Below are positions 7,442-15,878 of a DNA stretch of 15,942 nt, piece after piece. The position numbers and the translations under genes are program-made. Origin of the DNA: Nitrospirota bacterium (GTDB taxonomy: Bacteria > Nitrospirota > Thermodesulfovibrionia > UBA6902 > DSMQ01). Every line of letters begins with the position of its first letter. The first letter of the stretch is position 1. The stretch lies in contig JACQZD010000093.1 in NCBI GenBank assembly GCA_016207865.1, forward strand, positions 1-15,942. The letters run 5' to 3'. Under the pieces are notes generated by a model, which was not told where the DNA came from, did not search any database, and saw only the letters and a program-made list of their open reading frames with translations.

Positions 7442-8570
7442 TATCCCTTTTCACAAGCTTTGAAGGCGCAACATATTCATCAATTCCCCTGGCGATTGCC
7501 TCTGCAATCTTGCTTCTGTAATCATCTTCCGAGAGTCTCTTTTCTTCCTCATTATTGCTGATAAAAGATATTTCAGCAAGGATAGAAGGCATTTCGGCCC
7601 CGACCAGGACATAAAACAATGCATGTTTCACACCGAGGTCTGTTATCTCCTTATAATCTTCCTTCAGGGCGCTTACAAGAGAAACCTGTACATTATGGGC
7701 CAGCTTCAGTGATTCATCCCTCTTACTGTCCCTTGCAAGGTCCTGAAGTATTATCTGAAGGTCACCCTGAACCTTACGCATTTTCTTTAATGAAATCGCG
7801 TTCTCTCTTGCGGCAACCCTCATCGCCCCTTCATCATTGGTCCAGTTAAGAATATACGTCTCAATCCCCCTCACAGACCTGTAAGGGCTTGCATTTGCAT
7901 GGATGGAAATAAAAAGGTCCACCTTTTTTGAGTTGGCAACCGCCGTTCTTTCCTCAAGCGGGATAAAAACATCATCCTCACGGGTAAAAATGGCTTCTAT
8001 GTTATATCGCTCATTGAGTATTTTCCCAAGTTTCTTTGAAACACTGAGAACAACGTCTTTTTCATAAAGCCCGTTGGGGCCGACAGCGCCAGTGTCTTTG
8101 CCTCCATGACCGGGGTCAATCAGTACTTTTCTAATGCCTGTAATTTTTTGTTTCTCCCCGCGGGGCGGAGTTGACGGAGCTTTTCCGTTACCATAAACAT
8201 CTATAATAATTCTAAACGGCTCATGCAGAGTCATGACATTAAAACTTTCAAAACTCTCAAGATCCAGCACAACGCGCACCGTGTTTTTATCAAATTGCGC
8301 AGCCCTTGCAGACCTCAGGATATTGTCTGAAATCGGCAGAATAGTCTTGATTTCATCTGACATGATACAGCCCTTTAAATCAAAAAAAAGGCGGTCGGGA
8401 TTTGAAATGCGGTTTTGGGTAAATTCAACAGGTGTATTAACATCAAGGACCACTCTGGTATATCTTTCGTTGGACCAGTAGCGGATGCCTTGAATTACAG
8501 CCCCATGGGAGATTCCGGCAAAAGTGCAGGAAAAGGCAATTACCAGTAAGACTAAGAACGCCCTCTTCAT
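7428..8570 (-). CDS. N-acetylmuramoyl-L-alanine amidase with AMIN domain (AmiC-like)
   Basis: This periplasmic zinc enzyme cleaves the bond between N-acetylmuramic acid and the stem peptide, usually to separate daughter cells. From the ATG at 8570 there is a signal peptide (residues 1-24, ending SHGA), an AMIN domain at about 25-128, a short linker rich in Pro and charged residues, then an Amidase_3 domain at about 147-370. Zinc ligands are visible as His155 (DPGHGG), Glu170 (LYEKD) and His224 (SIHANAS), and the catalytic Glu333 lies in LAEISFISN. The length of 380 residues is typical. The frame extends to a TTG at 8606, but that would put a Phe-rich stretch before the signal peptide. The gene overlaps the downstream EcfT-like gene by 14 bases. 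Confidence 0.94.
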   Translation of the reverse strand: MKRAFLVLLVIAFSCTFAGISHGAVIQGIRYWSNERYTRVVLDVNTPVEFTQNRISNPDRLFFDLKGCIMSDEIKTILPISDNILRSARAAQFDKNTVRVVLDLESFESFNVMTLHEPFRIIIDVYGNGKAPSTPPRGEKQKITGIRKVLIDPGHGGKDTGAVGPNGLYEKDVVLSVSKKLGKILNERYNIEAIFTREDDVFIPLEERTAVANSKKVDLFISIHANASPYRSVRGIETYILNWTNDEGAMRVAARENAISLKKMRKVQGDLQIILQDLARDSKRDESLKLAHNVQVSLVSALKEDYKEITDLGVKHALFYVLVGAEMPSILAEISFISNNEEEKRLSEDDYRSKIAEAIARGIDEYVAPSKLVKRDSDKL

Positions 8571-8577
8571 ATATGTA

Positions 8578-8606
8578 TTTCTAAAATAAAAAAAGAAAAA
8601 TGTCAA
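8578..8606 (-). promoter_or_regulatory. Possible sigma-70-type promoter upstream of the amidase
   Basis: On the - strand a perfect TTGACA (8606-8601) is followed after 17 bases by TAGAAA, a weak match to TATAAT. It lies between the phosphodiesterase stop and the amidase start. Only the -35 half is convincing, and the leader would be very short. Confidence 0.3.
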
Positions 8607-8639
8607 TACAATGACAAAAAAACAATTTGCAAAAGATTG

Positions 8640-10529
8640 CTAAAGCAGCGTCTTCCCCTCCATCTTCGGCTGAGGCATCCCAAAACATGACAAAACAGCG
8701 GGCGCTATGTCCATAAGAGAAGGGCTTTCAGTATTTATCCTGAAATTTGTCAATAAAATGCCCGGGACAATTGAAGGATCCATGATATGATCCCCGCTCC
8801 ATTTTTTCAGGTTGTCGCCGAATATCTCAGCAGGGGCTCCGCCCACTGCAGTCTGCCATGACGCTCTGTAGCCTTCGTTAAACCCAACGATAATATCCGG
8901 CGCCTTGGCTGTTTCAGTGCCGGAATATGTACTGCCGGTTTTATAGACATTTTTAACAGCCGGCTGACCATTCTTCGGGTCAGTTAACTTTAAAAGCTTG
9001 TCTGAAATATTCTCCAGAAGAGAGCCTGCCTGCCCCTGTTCAACAATTCCATGCTTCTCCCTGCCCTTCATATTTAAATAAATGCTCCCGAAGCCGAGCG
9101 CATACGCAGAAGTATTCTTCCAGTCAACATACTGAAACAAAGCGCCTGCGTCTTTATCGTCCTTGCCTGCGGGCTGTGTCAGCTTCATAAAGCCGTTCTC
9201 AGAAAGCCATGAATTAAGATGCACTACCCTTCTGAAAGTGGAAAACCCGTGGTCTGAAAAAACCATAATCGCCGTCTTATCATCCACATGCCTCATTACA
9301 TCTCCAAGTATCCGGTCCATCTTGCGGTAACAGTCCTCAATGACATGTCCGTATTTCTCTGCGTATTCTTTATTGTAAAGCGGATGAAGCGGGTCCTTTG
9401 TAACCCAGAAAACATGCTGCAGCCTGTCAGTGGAAAAAAAGGCGGCAGCCAGCAGTCCTTCCTTAAATTTGTTTAATTCATACCAGAGCATCTTCTCCTG
9501 TTCGGCAATAATTTCATCGCACATGCTTATAAAAGCCTCTTCATCTATTCTTCCTTCTTCCAGAGCCTTTGTATCCTCAGGCATGCCGAGCGTATAAAAA
9601 CATCCAAGCTCGTTTGCAAGTTCACGGATATAGTCATCAGGGTTGGAAATTATAAACGCCGGGTCTTTGGGATTAACCTGTACCGCAGTCATGTAAAGTT
9701 CAAATTCAGGGCCTGTCCGGTTTAAGTAAAATTTAACAATCCCTGAAACCGTTTTCATAAGCCCAAGTTTAAATTTCACCTCAATCCAGCCGCTCCAGGC
9801 GCCGCTGTTAAGCGCTATTTTCTTCCCCTCAATGTCCATCTCTATCTTTGAACCATCAGGTAAAATATTAACATTAAGCTCAACTAAAGCCTCTTCCCTT
9901 GCGGTCATTTTTACAATATTCGGGCCTGAAATATGCGTCTTTATTTTATTTCCCTCAATCTTAACCCTTACAATCTTCTCAAAACCCTCTTCATTCTTAG
10001 GAATATCCTTAGTAGTATAAAATGTATATTTGCCGAGACCGCCTTTAATATCAGGAACGCCAAGCCCGGCATATAATTTCGCCTTATTGACCTTCGGCTG
10101 AAAAGTCATGGGCCACTTTAAAATTACAGAGGGAATATTATTATCAGATGTATAATCCCAAAATGAATTTCCATGTATCATCTGCAAAAACATCGCCTCG
10201 CGCTTGCCGAATATATGCTTTGGGTTTATCCTGAAGACGCCCAGTTCAGGCATGTAGTCCGTCACTCTTCGCGTTAAAAAATCAAAAACGCCGTGATAGC
10301 CGGGATTATTTCCCGTAGCAATAGACGCCCATGCAACAGGACTCTGTGCAGGGTTGCTTGTGGCAAGGGGGAAATAGGAGCCGGTCTGGCCGAGTTTGGA
10401 GAAATTCGGCAGGACGCCCTGTTTCATCAAGCCGGACAACACCTTGGGGTCCAGCCCGTCCATGCCGATAAGGATTACACGCTTAAATTTGGGAGTATCA
10501 ATAGCCTTTATTGAATTTTCTTTTGCCAT
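8640..10529 (-). CDS. Type I phosphodiesterase / nucleotide pyrophosphatase family protein (alkaline phosphatase superfamily)
   Basis: This 629-residue protein has the full two-metal site of the nucleotide pyrophosphatase/phosphodiesterase branch. Asp24 (GMDGLDP), probable nucleophile Ser63 (AQSPVAWAS), Asp368 and His372 (STDRLQH), Asp426-His427 (SDHG) and His581 (GDHIM) are all in the expected order. A phosphate mono- or diester is the likely substrate, but which one is unknown. Residues about 140-330 form an insertion of beta-rich character between the first and second halves of the site, longer than in minimal members and possibly a substrate-choosing cap. No clear signal peptide is seen, so it may be cytoplasmic. 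The ATG at 10529 has AAGG 9 bases upstream. Its place beside the glycan genes hints at a role on a phosphorylated envelope compound. Confidence 0.9.
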   Translation of the reverse strand: MAKENSIKAIDTPKFKRVILIGMDGLDPKVLSGLMKQGVLPNFSKLGQTGSYFPLATSNPAQSPVAWASIATGNNPGYHGVFDFLTRRVTDYMPELGVFRINPKHIFGKREAMFLQMIHGNSFWDYTSDNNIPSVILKWPMTFQPKVNKAKLYAGLGVPDIKGGLGKYTFYTTKDIPKNEEGFEKIVRVKIEGNKIKTHISGPNIVKMTAREEALVELNVNILPDGSKIEMDIEGKKIALNSGAWSGWIEVKFKLGLMKTVSGIVKFYLNRTGPEFELYMTAVQVNPKDPAFIISNPDDYIRELANELGCFYTLGMPEDTKALEEGRIDEEAFISMCDEIIAEQEKMLWYELNKFKEGLLAAAFFSTDRLQHVFWVTKDPLHPLYNKEYAEKYGHVIEDCYRKMDRILGDVMRHVDDKTAIMVFSDHGFSTFRRVVHLNSWLSENGFMKLTQPAGKDDKDAGALFQYVDWKNTSAYALGFGSIYLNMKGREKHGIVEQGQAGSLLENISDKLLKLTDPKNGQPAVKNVYKTGSTYSGTETAKAPDIIVGFNEGYRASWQTAVGGAPAEIFGDNLKKWSGDHIMDPSIVPGILLTNFRINTESPSLMDIAPAVLSCFGMPQPKMEGKTLL

Positions 10530-10599
10530 TTATTCATGCCTTGCAGTATATTTTTAATTTTAACAAAACAGTACAATTTACCAAAAAAAGATGGTACCG

Positions 10600-12126
10600 T
10601 CAATAAACAGCATCCTCTTTGGGAACATATAGAAAACCGGGCATTGACGCTTTGCCGTTAAATGTCCAATACGCAGTGTTGCCGTCAAAAAATAATTCCT
10701 GTCTTACATAATATCTTTCAATAATCTCCATAATTTCAGGGAACCACGGCTCTGAATCAAGGATAATTGCACTAAATTTTTTCTCCCGTAGAGCCTGATT
10801 GACTTCATCAAGAAATTTTTTTTTGACTTCACCGTTCTCGCCAAGTAAAATGGCATTTATAGCAGATTTATGGGCATAAGTTTTCTTACCAGCCAAAGCA
10901 GATAAGTAACCCCATGCTGGCAGATAAATTTCACCTTTTATTTGTCCTATTATATTTACAAGTTTTTTCCCAGCATCTAAATCCTTTTGCTTTGGAATAT
11001 GATGAAACGGATTATATATAAGTGCAGTAAATTGTAAAATGCAAATAATATAAAAGAAAGCCTCCCAACTTTTTTGACGAACAGCGGACAAAATTTGCGG
11101 TAATTCAATAAATCTATAGTGCGATAATCCAAATAGCAAAGATACACCTGCATAAGCTGGGAATAAAACATTCTCTGCACCACCTGCATGTAACCTTAAT
11201 AACAACGAACTTCCTATAAGCCCAATACTTATTAAGGAATAAAATAAAATATTTTTTTTGTTTGAATCAAAAAGTTGAATAGACAAATAAAACGCTGACA
11301 TAATGCATGCAATAAATAATGGTAATATTAAATCTTTAGTCCAAAAATCAATAAACATCTCCATTCTAATAGGATGTTGACTTGGTAAATTAAAAACATA
11401 GTAAGTGTACCATCCGTCATAGATATAATTCATTGCCAAAGTACTTAAACCCATTACTGCAACTATTGAGCTTATAAAAAAAATAGTATATTTGCGATTT
11501 GAAAGAATACAATAAAGAATAGTTGGCAAAATAATTATTAATGCTGTTTGCTTAGTTAAAAAAGAGAGTGAAAAAATTATTCCACTAAGAATAGATGCTC
11601 TCAAAGAGGTCTCAAATCTAATAAGATATAGTGCAGTTAATGTAAAAAGGAGAAACAAGGCATCAGGCCGTATCATATCAAAAGTTCCACCACTCAACGG
11701 GAAGGTAGCTGCAAATAAACCAACTGAGATGAGACCTGAAAGCTTGTTTCCTGTCTCTCGTTTTACGATTAGAAAAATGACAAAAAAACAACCTAATGAT
11801 GCAATGAAAGATATTACCCTAAGTGGTGTAAACCCGATACCTACGACACTTGAAATCGCTGCTGAAAGATAAAAATAAAAAGGGGTATATACAGGTATAA
11901 ATTCTAAAGATGGGCTTATATATAATTTTTGTCCAGAGATCACTCTTTTTACATGGTCTACCATGCCCCCTTCCAACCACCTGAGTTCATATGGGTATTG
12001 AATGCGGAAAAAACAGAGATAGAGGTATATAAAAATATATAAGACAGCACATGTTGCTAATATATATTTAAAAAATTGCAATATCAAATCTGCAGAATTT
12101 ATTTTTTTTGCATTTTTAAAAAACAT
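10600..12126 (-). CDS. GT39/ArnT-like polytopic membrane glycosyltransferase
   Basis: The protein has about ten or more hydrophobic helices in 508 residues. After the first helix (about 15-40) comes YELRWLEGGMVDH (46-58), an acidic first periplasmic loop like that of enzymes transferring sugars from polyprenyl-phosphate donors. A VYTPFYFYLSA segment (79-89) and a later RPDALFLLFTLTALY helix also fit this family. The last 110 residues are soluble. It probably adds a sugar to a lipid, glycan or protein on the outer face of the inner membrane; donor and acceptor cannot be read. The ATG at 12126 has AGGAGG 6 bases upstream. The gene is AT-rich like the rest of the glycan block and unlike the phosphodiesterase gene downstream. 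Confidence 0.78.
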   Translation of the reverse strand: MFFKNAKKINSADLILQFFKYILATCAVLYIFIYLYLCFFRIQYPYELRWLEGGMVDHVKRVISGQKLYISPSLEFIPVYTPFYFYLSAAISSVVGIGFTPLRVISFIASLGCFFVIFLIVKRETGNKLSGLISVGLFAATFPLSGGTFDMIRPDALFLLFTLTALYLIRFETSLRASILSGIIFSLSFLTKQTALIIILPTILYCILSNRKYTIFFISSIVAVMGLSTLAMNYIYDGWYTYYVFNLPSQHPIRMEMFIDFWTKDLILPLFIACIMSAFYLSIQLFDSNKKNILFYSLISIGLIGSSLLLRLHAGGAENVLFPAYAGVSLLFGLSHYRFIELPQILSAVRQKSWEAFFYIICILQFTALIYNPFHHIPKQKDLDAGKKLVNIIGQIKGEIYLPAWGYLSALAGKKTYAHKSAINAILLGENGEVKKKFLDEVNQALREKKFSAIILDSEPWFPEIMEIIERYYVRQELFFDGNTAYWTFNGKASMPGFLYVPKEDAVY

Positions 12127-12132
12127 TTACTT

Positions 12133-12138
12133 CCTCCT
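12133..12138 (-). promoter_or_regulatory. Strong Shine-Dalgarno AGGAGG of the membrane glycosyltransferase
   Basis: AGGAGG lies 6 bases before the ATG at 12126. The rest of the 146-base gap (12127-12272) is AT-rich and shows no clear terminator or operator. Confidence 0.7.
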
Positions 12139-12272
12139 TCTATCATACGATTAACTTATCAGTTGTTACAAAAAACTACACTACAGAGCACTTAAAGCAA
12201 ATATTTCCTTACCAAAGTCAAGCACATAATAGCAGTAAATAATCGACCCACATAATGACGAATTTCTACACT

Positions 12273-13394
12273 CTATAAATACGTCTTAATTGTCTCTGTA
12301 ATATTTTTTATTTCATCATTTTTAAGACCAATCCAAAATGGTAAAGAAATTGTCATGTCCCCGATTTTCTCAGCGATCGGAAAGTCTCCTCTCTTAAACC
12401 CAAAATGATTTTTAAAATAAGTCAGTAGATGTATCGCTCTGTAATTAACAGCACTGCCTATTCCACTTTTGCCCAATTTATGGAGAATATAATCCCGTCT
12501 GTCTTTATCAACCCAGATTGTAAAAAGATGATAGGCACTCTTTGATTTTGATACTATTTTCGGGTATTCAATTCCAGAGATAGTTTTTATTCGTTTTACA
12601 TATTCATTATAGAGTTTTTTCCTTTTTCTCCATGAGATGTCAATCTTTTTAAGTTGTGGCAAGAGCATAGCAGCCTGTATATTATCCATATTATATTTCC
12701 AGCCGCACTCAATCATATCCCAATGTTTATAAATTCCTGAATACCTATCTGCAGCTTCCTTGCTCATTCCATGCTGGCGGAGCATCCTTACTTTGTCTGC
12801 TATTTCTTTATTGTTTGTTGCAATTGCGCCACCCTCACCAGAGGTAATATTTTTGGTTGCATAAAAACTAAAACAGGCGACATCTCCTAATTGCCCTGGT
12901 TTAATCCCTTCCCGCTCTCCTTCAATGCAATGGGCGGCATCTTCAATAATTTTCAAATTATATTTTTCAGCTATTTTTTTAATCTTTTTCATATCACACA
13001 TCTGACCGTAAAGATGAACAGGAATAATAGCTCTTGTTCTCTCAGTAATAGCGCTTTCTATTTTATCAGGATCCATAAGCGCCGTATCTCGTTCCACATC
13101 TATAAAAACCGGGTTTGCGCCTGTATGTATAATGGCCGTCGCCGTGGCAATAAACGTCATGGGCGTAGTTATAACTTCATCTCCCTCTCCAATCCCCAAA
13201 GCAAGTAAAGACAAATGTAAAGCTGCGGTACAGGAAGTTAGCCCAACTGCATATTGTAAATTCAGGTAGCTTGCAAGTTTATTCTCAAATTCTGAAACAT
13301 AAGAACCGGTAGTGAGAAAAATCCCGTCAAGGCATTCCATTACCTTGTTTTTTTCATCCTTGCCGAGGTTGTGCTTATAAAATTCTATTTTCAT
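12273..13394 (-). CDS. DegT/DnrJ/EryC1/StrS family nucleotide-sugar aminotransferase
   Basis: Family members transfer an amino group from glutamate or glutamine to a keto sugar nucleotide using pyridoxal phosphate. Lys181 in SFYATKNIT is the Schiff-base lysine, Asp152 in EDAAH should contact the cofactor nitrogen, and GEGGA (186-190) follows as usual. The early TSCTAALHLSLLALGI and the PVHLYGQMCDM segments are also typical. At 373 residues the length is normal and the gene appears intact. The ATG at 13394 overlaps the end of the decayed methyltransferase frame by 20 bases. With the dehydratase and acyltransferase upstream, it most likely makes a 4-amino-4,6-dideoxyhexose (PseC/ArnB/WecE-type reaction); 3-amination is possible and would change the product. 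Confidence 0.92.
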   Translation of the reverse strand: MKIEFYKHNLGKDEKNKVMECLDGIFLTTGSYVSEFENKLASYLNLQYAVGLTSCTAALHLSLLALGIGEGDEVITTPMTFIATATAIIHTGANPVFIDVERDTALMDPDKIESAITERTRAIIPVHLYGQMCDMKKIKKIAEKYNLKIIEDAAHCIEGEREGIKPGQLGDVACFSFYATKNITSGEGGAIATNNKEIADKVRMLRQHGMSKEAADRYSGIYKHWDMIECGWKYNMDNIQAAMLLPQLKKIDISWRKRKKLYNEYVKRIKTISGIEYPKIVSKSKSAYHLFTIWVDKDRRDYILHKLGKSGIGSAVNYRAIHLLTYFKNHFGFKRGDFPIAEKIGDMTISLPFWIGLKNDEIKNITETIKTYL

Positions 13395-13858
13395 CCTTTA
13401 CCAATGCTATCCCATAAATGGAACTGCCAAAGGGGATGTAGATTAATTTTTGCAGCCAATATTCCATTAACATAAATATTTTCATAACAGAATTAATAAC
13501 AGGATTAACGCTTAAATCAGCAGCTTCGTTTTGTCCAAGCAGATCATTTATTTTGCGCTTAACAAGCAAAATTAATCCCGGCAAAAACATAAAATACCTT
13601 ACCTTAATTTGTGAAAATCCGGCTAATTGCAAATGTTCAATTAACTGTTTCCTTGAATATCTGCGCTTATGCCTGCAAAAGATATCATATCGCGTCCAAA
13701 GTATTGACAGTGCTGGAACGGTAATTAAAATCCCGCCTCTTCCTACAAGAAATTTTTTGACATTCAATTATTCTATTCCTATGTATATACCAGAAATGAT
13801 TTCGGGCCTTGTCCAGATTATTAATGACTTCTTCCGTATAATCACTTGTAATATTCAT
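13375..13858 (-). pseudogene. SAM-dependent methyltransferase, internally deleted and frameshifted
   Basis: Two pieces of one class I methyltransferase are visible. From the ATG at 13858 the first 32 residues run to HFWYIHRNRIIE, a usual N terminus of the family. A second frame, open from 13767 to 13375, reads VKKFLVGRGGILITVPA, then HKRRYSRKQLIEHLQLAGF and the usual membrane-associated tail (about 125 residues). Skipping one base near 13762 would join them as RIIEVKKFL. The glycine-rich SAM motif I and everything up to the strand before ILITVPA, roughly 80-90 residues, is absent. The first frame alone gives a 57-residue peptide. Without the SAM site no methyl transfer is possible. The 3' end overlaps the aminotransferase start, so translation through this remnant may still matter for its neighbour. 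Confidence 0.8.
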
Positions 13859-13921
13859 TATTAAAAGATATGCCAGTTTTATTTATAGTCATTGACAACT
13901 TAATTACACCTGATTAGCTGA

Positions 13922-14950
13922 TTAATGACTTTCAATTTTTCCCGACTTGGTCATTATCTGGATATTCTTCATCCACTCAATTCTGTGCCACCACTCTTCA
14001 TTGTTTTTATACCATTCGATGGTCTTTGTTAGCCCTTCTTCAAAAGAAATTCCCTGCGTAACCCCCAAAATATTGGACGCCTTATCAACAGATGAGATAT
14101 GATGTTGTACCTGCCCCAGTCTGTCGCCGACAAAAGTTATCAGGTCATCTCCGCAGTCAGTAATCTTCAGAACCATTTTGGCAATTGCCAATACATCCAG
14201 ATCAAAACCCGAACCAATATTAAAAACTTCCCCCTTAACTTTATTCAGAGGTGCACTTATTATTTTATCAAGCCTTTCGCAGGTATTTTCAACATACAGC
14301 CAATCCCGTCGTGCAGAGCCGTCCCCATGAACTGTTAGAGGTTCATTTTTTAAAGCGCTGGTGATAAACCGGGGAACTACCTTCTCCAAATGCTGGCGGG
14401 GACCATACTGATTAAAAGGACGGACTATGACAGCTGGAATATCGTATGTGGCCCAATAGGAATAGACCAGTCTGTCTGCCCCTGCCTTGGCGCTCGCATA
14501 AGGTGACATAGGATTCAGCGGGTGATCTTCTGTCATCGGCTTGGATAACGCAGTCCCGTATACCTCTGAAGTTGAAATATGAATAAATCGTTCAACCGTT
14601 TTATAATGTTTCAGCACTGCATTAGCTATTGTCTGGGTGCCGATTACGTCTGTTATATAAAAGATTTTATTATCAAAGATAGAGCGCGCCACGTGTGATT
14701 CTGCTGCAAAATGTAGTATTATGTCCGATCTCGATACCAAATTGTCCACCAATTCATCATTTGTGACATTACCATACCAGAATTGGAAACGGGTTGATTT
14801 TTTAATGTATTCTGGTAAGTTATCGGGATTTCCGGCATATGTCAACACATCCAGTACAATAACCTTGTCCTCAGGATACTTATTAAACCAATATTCTATA
14901 AAGTTACTGCCAATAAACCCGGCCCCGCCTGTAACAAGAATTGTCTTCAT
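13922..14950 (-). CDS. NAD-dependent nucleotide-sugar 4,6-dehydratase-like protein (extended SDR)
   Basis: The protein is an extended short-chain dehydrogenase of 342 residues, the usual size. The NAD-binding TGGAGFIGS is at 7-15, and Tyr151 and Lys155 (YASAK) are the catalytic pair. LDVLTYAGNPDNL (33-45) is typical of dTDP-glucose 4,6-dehydratases (RmlB). The active-site triplet is Thr127-Ser128-Glu129 (STSEVYG) instead of the Thr-Asp-Glu of RmlB; Thr-Ser-Glu occurs in GDP-mannose 4,6-dehydratases and related enzymes. It probably forms the 4-keto-6-deoxy sugar nucleotide used by the aminotransferase, though an epimerase or decarboxylase role is not excluded. The ATG at 14950 has AGGAG 5 bases upstream, overlapping the acyltransferase stop, so the two are probably translationally coupled. 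Confidence 0.87.
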   Translation of the reverse strand: MKTILVTGGAGFIGSNFIEYWFNKYPEDKVIVLDVLTYAGNPDNLPEYIKKSTRFQFWYGNVTNDELVDNLVSRSDIILHFAAESHVARSIFDNKIFYITDVIGTQTIANAVLKHYKTVERFIHISTSEVYGTALSKPMTEDHPLNPMSPYASAKAGADRLVYSYWATYDIPAVIVRPFNQYGPRQHLEKVVPRFITSALKNEPLTVHGDGSARRDWLYVENTCERLDKIISAPLNKVKGEVFNIGSGFDLDVLAIAKMVLKITDCGDDLITFVGDRLGQVQHHISSVDKASNILGVTQGISFEEGLTKTIEWYKNNEEWWHRIEWMKNIQIMTKSGKIESH

Positions 14951-14958
14951 ATTGTCTC

Positions 14959-15675
14959 CTATAATATTTTGGCAAAAACTATATCATACCCCTTGACATA
15001 GCAGCCTAATTTTAGATAAAAATTCATTGCATCTATATTTTTCAACTGCGTCCTGACACTAACCAGATTAATATCTTGTGATTTAAACCATGTTATGGCT
15101 TCCTTCATTAGGGCAGTTCCTACTGCTTTACCTCTAAAATCTTTCTTTACACCAACAAGACCGATTTCGCCAATGTTTGTTACATTTTTCTTACAAGTAA
15201 TAAAACCGACATCAGGAATACAGAACACTATATCCGCAGCTTTTTTTTTAACTGAATTCTCCATCCATGTTTGATACAGTTTGTCTGCTTCTTCTTTAGA
15301 AAAAAAAGGGTCGTTGTAAAAACGGCTTTCCAGAAAAAACGATTTAATCATTTTCTTTAGCATATAGATATCTTTTAGGTTAGCAACTCTAATAGCTTTT
15401 ATCATAGGAGAGTCTTTATACACAGCTTTATTCAATAATTTATCAATATCAACCGTCAAAGTTACTCCTATATCCGAAAGATAAAAACCTAATGATTCTA
15501 AAATCCTGATAAACGCCGTTTGGTGCGGATGGACTTTGCATATAATATATTTAAAGCTGTCAGCTTTAGCCTTTTTAATAGCAGCATTTATTTTATGAGA
15601 AAATTCGGGGGTAATTTTTAATTCTCCGATCTTTCTTTTAAAAAATTTACTGTCCCACTTCAGATTATCAATCAT
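14959..15675 (-). CDS. GNAT-family sugar N-acyltransferase, WecD/RffC-like
   Basis: The N-terminal LKWDSKFFKRKIGEL (5-19) is the signature seen in dTDP-4-amino-4,6-dideoxy-D-galactose acetyltransferases (WecD/RffC). The C-terminal GNAT domain has LVGVKKDFRGKAVGTALM (173-190) with the acetyl-CoA pyrophosphate loop, followed by RTQLKNIDAMNFYLKLG. At 238 residues it is the normal size. It should acetylate, or acylate with another acyl-CoA, the amino sugar made by the nearby aminotransferase. The ATG at 15675 is 8 bases after the GT2 remnant stop and 8 bases separate its own stop from the dehydratase start, so it sits in one tight operon. The exact sugar cannot be told. Confidence 0.85.
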   Translation of the reverse strand: MIDNLKWDSKFFKRKIGELKITPEFSHKINAAIKKAKADSFKYIICKVHPHQTAFIRILESLGFYLSDIGVTLTVDIDKLLNKAVYKDSPMIKAIRVANLKDIYMLKKMIKSFFLESRFYNDPFFSKEEADKLYQTWMENSVKKKAADIVFCIPDVGFITCKKNVTNIGEIGLVGVKKDFRGKAVGTALMKEAITWFKSQDINLVSVRTQLKNIDAMNFYLKLGCYVKGYDIVFAKIL

Positions 15676-15683
15676 AATGAATT

Positions 15684-15878
15684 CTATGGAATATATTCAG
15701 ATATAATATAAAGTGGTCTTTTTTGACCTTCCTGATATGTTCTGCCAAGATATTCTCCAAATATTCCCAAAACAAGCAACTGTATACCGCCTATAAAGAA
15801 GATTGATACAATTATTGAAGCAAACCCCATAACAGGTATTCCATAAAAAAATCGTCTCCACATATAAAAAACTCCCAC
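15684..15878 (-). pseudogene. C-terminal remnant of a GT2 (GtrB/DPM1-like) polyprenyl-phosphate glycosyltransferase
   Basis: The 64 residues match the membrane tail of GT2 enzymes that load sugars onto undecaprenyl phosphate: FFYGIPVMGFAS, then a hydrophobic segment, GGIQLLVLGIFGEYLGRTYQE and KRPLYII. The similarity reaches a few codons upstream (SLIVG), but TGA at 15894-15896 closes the frame, and no catalytic GT2 sequence is seen in any frame of the remaining 46 bases. Intact relatives have about 310-330 residues. The stub is therefore a decayed gene, a frameshifted gene whose front lies outside the window, or one cut by an insertion. An alternative start for the stub is GTG at 15878 or ATG at 15863; neither is likely to matter. 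Confidence 0.75.

Noticed and set aside
10581..10596. ACC/GGT inverted ends around an A7 run as a terminator after the membrane glycosyltransferase
   Set aside because: The stem would be only four pairs with the homopolymer in the loop, which does not fit an intrinsic terminator.
12891..13208. Plus-strand open frame of about 105 codons inside the aminotransferase gene
   Set aside because: It is opposite an intact DegT-family gene, is rich in Phe, Asn and Cys, and has no domain or ribosome site; it is a shadow of the real gene.
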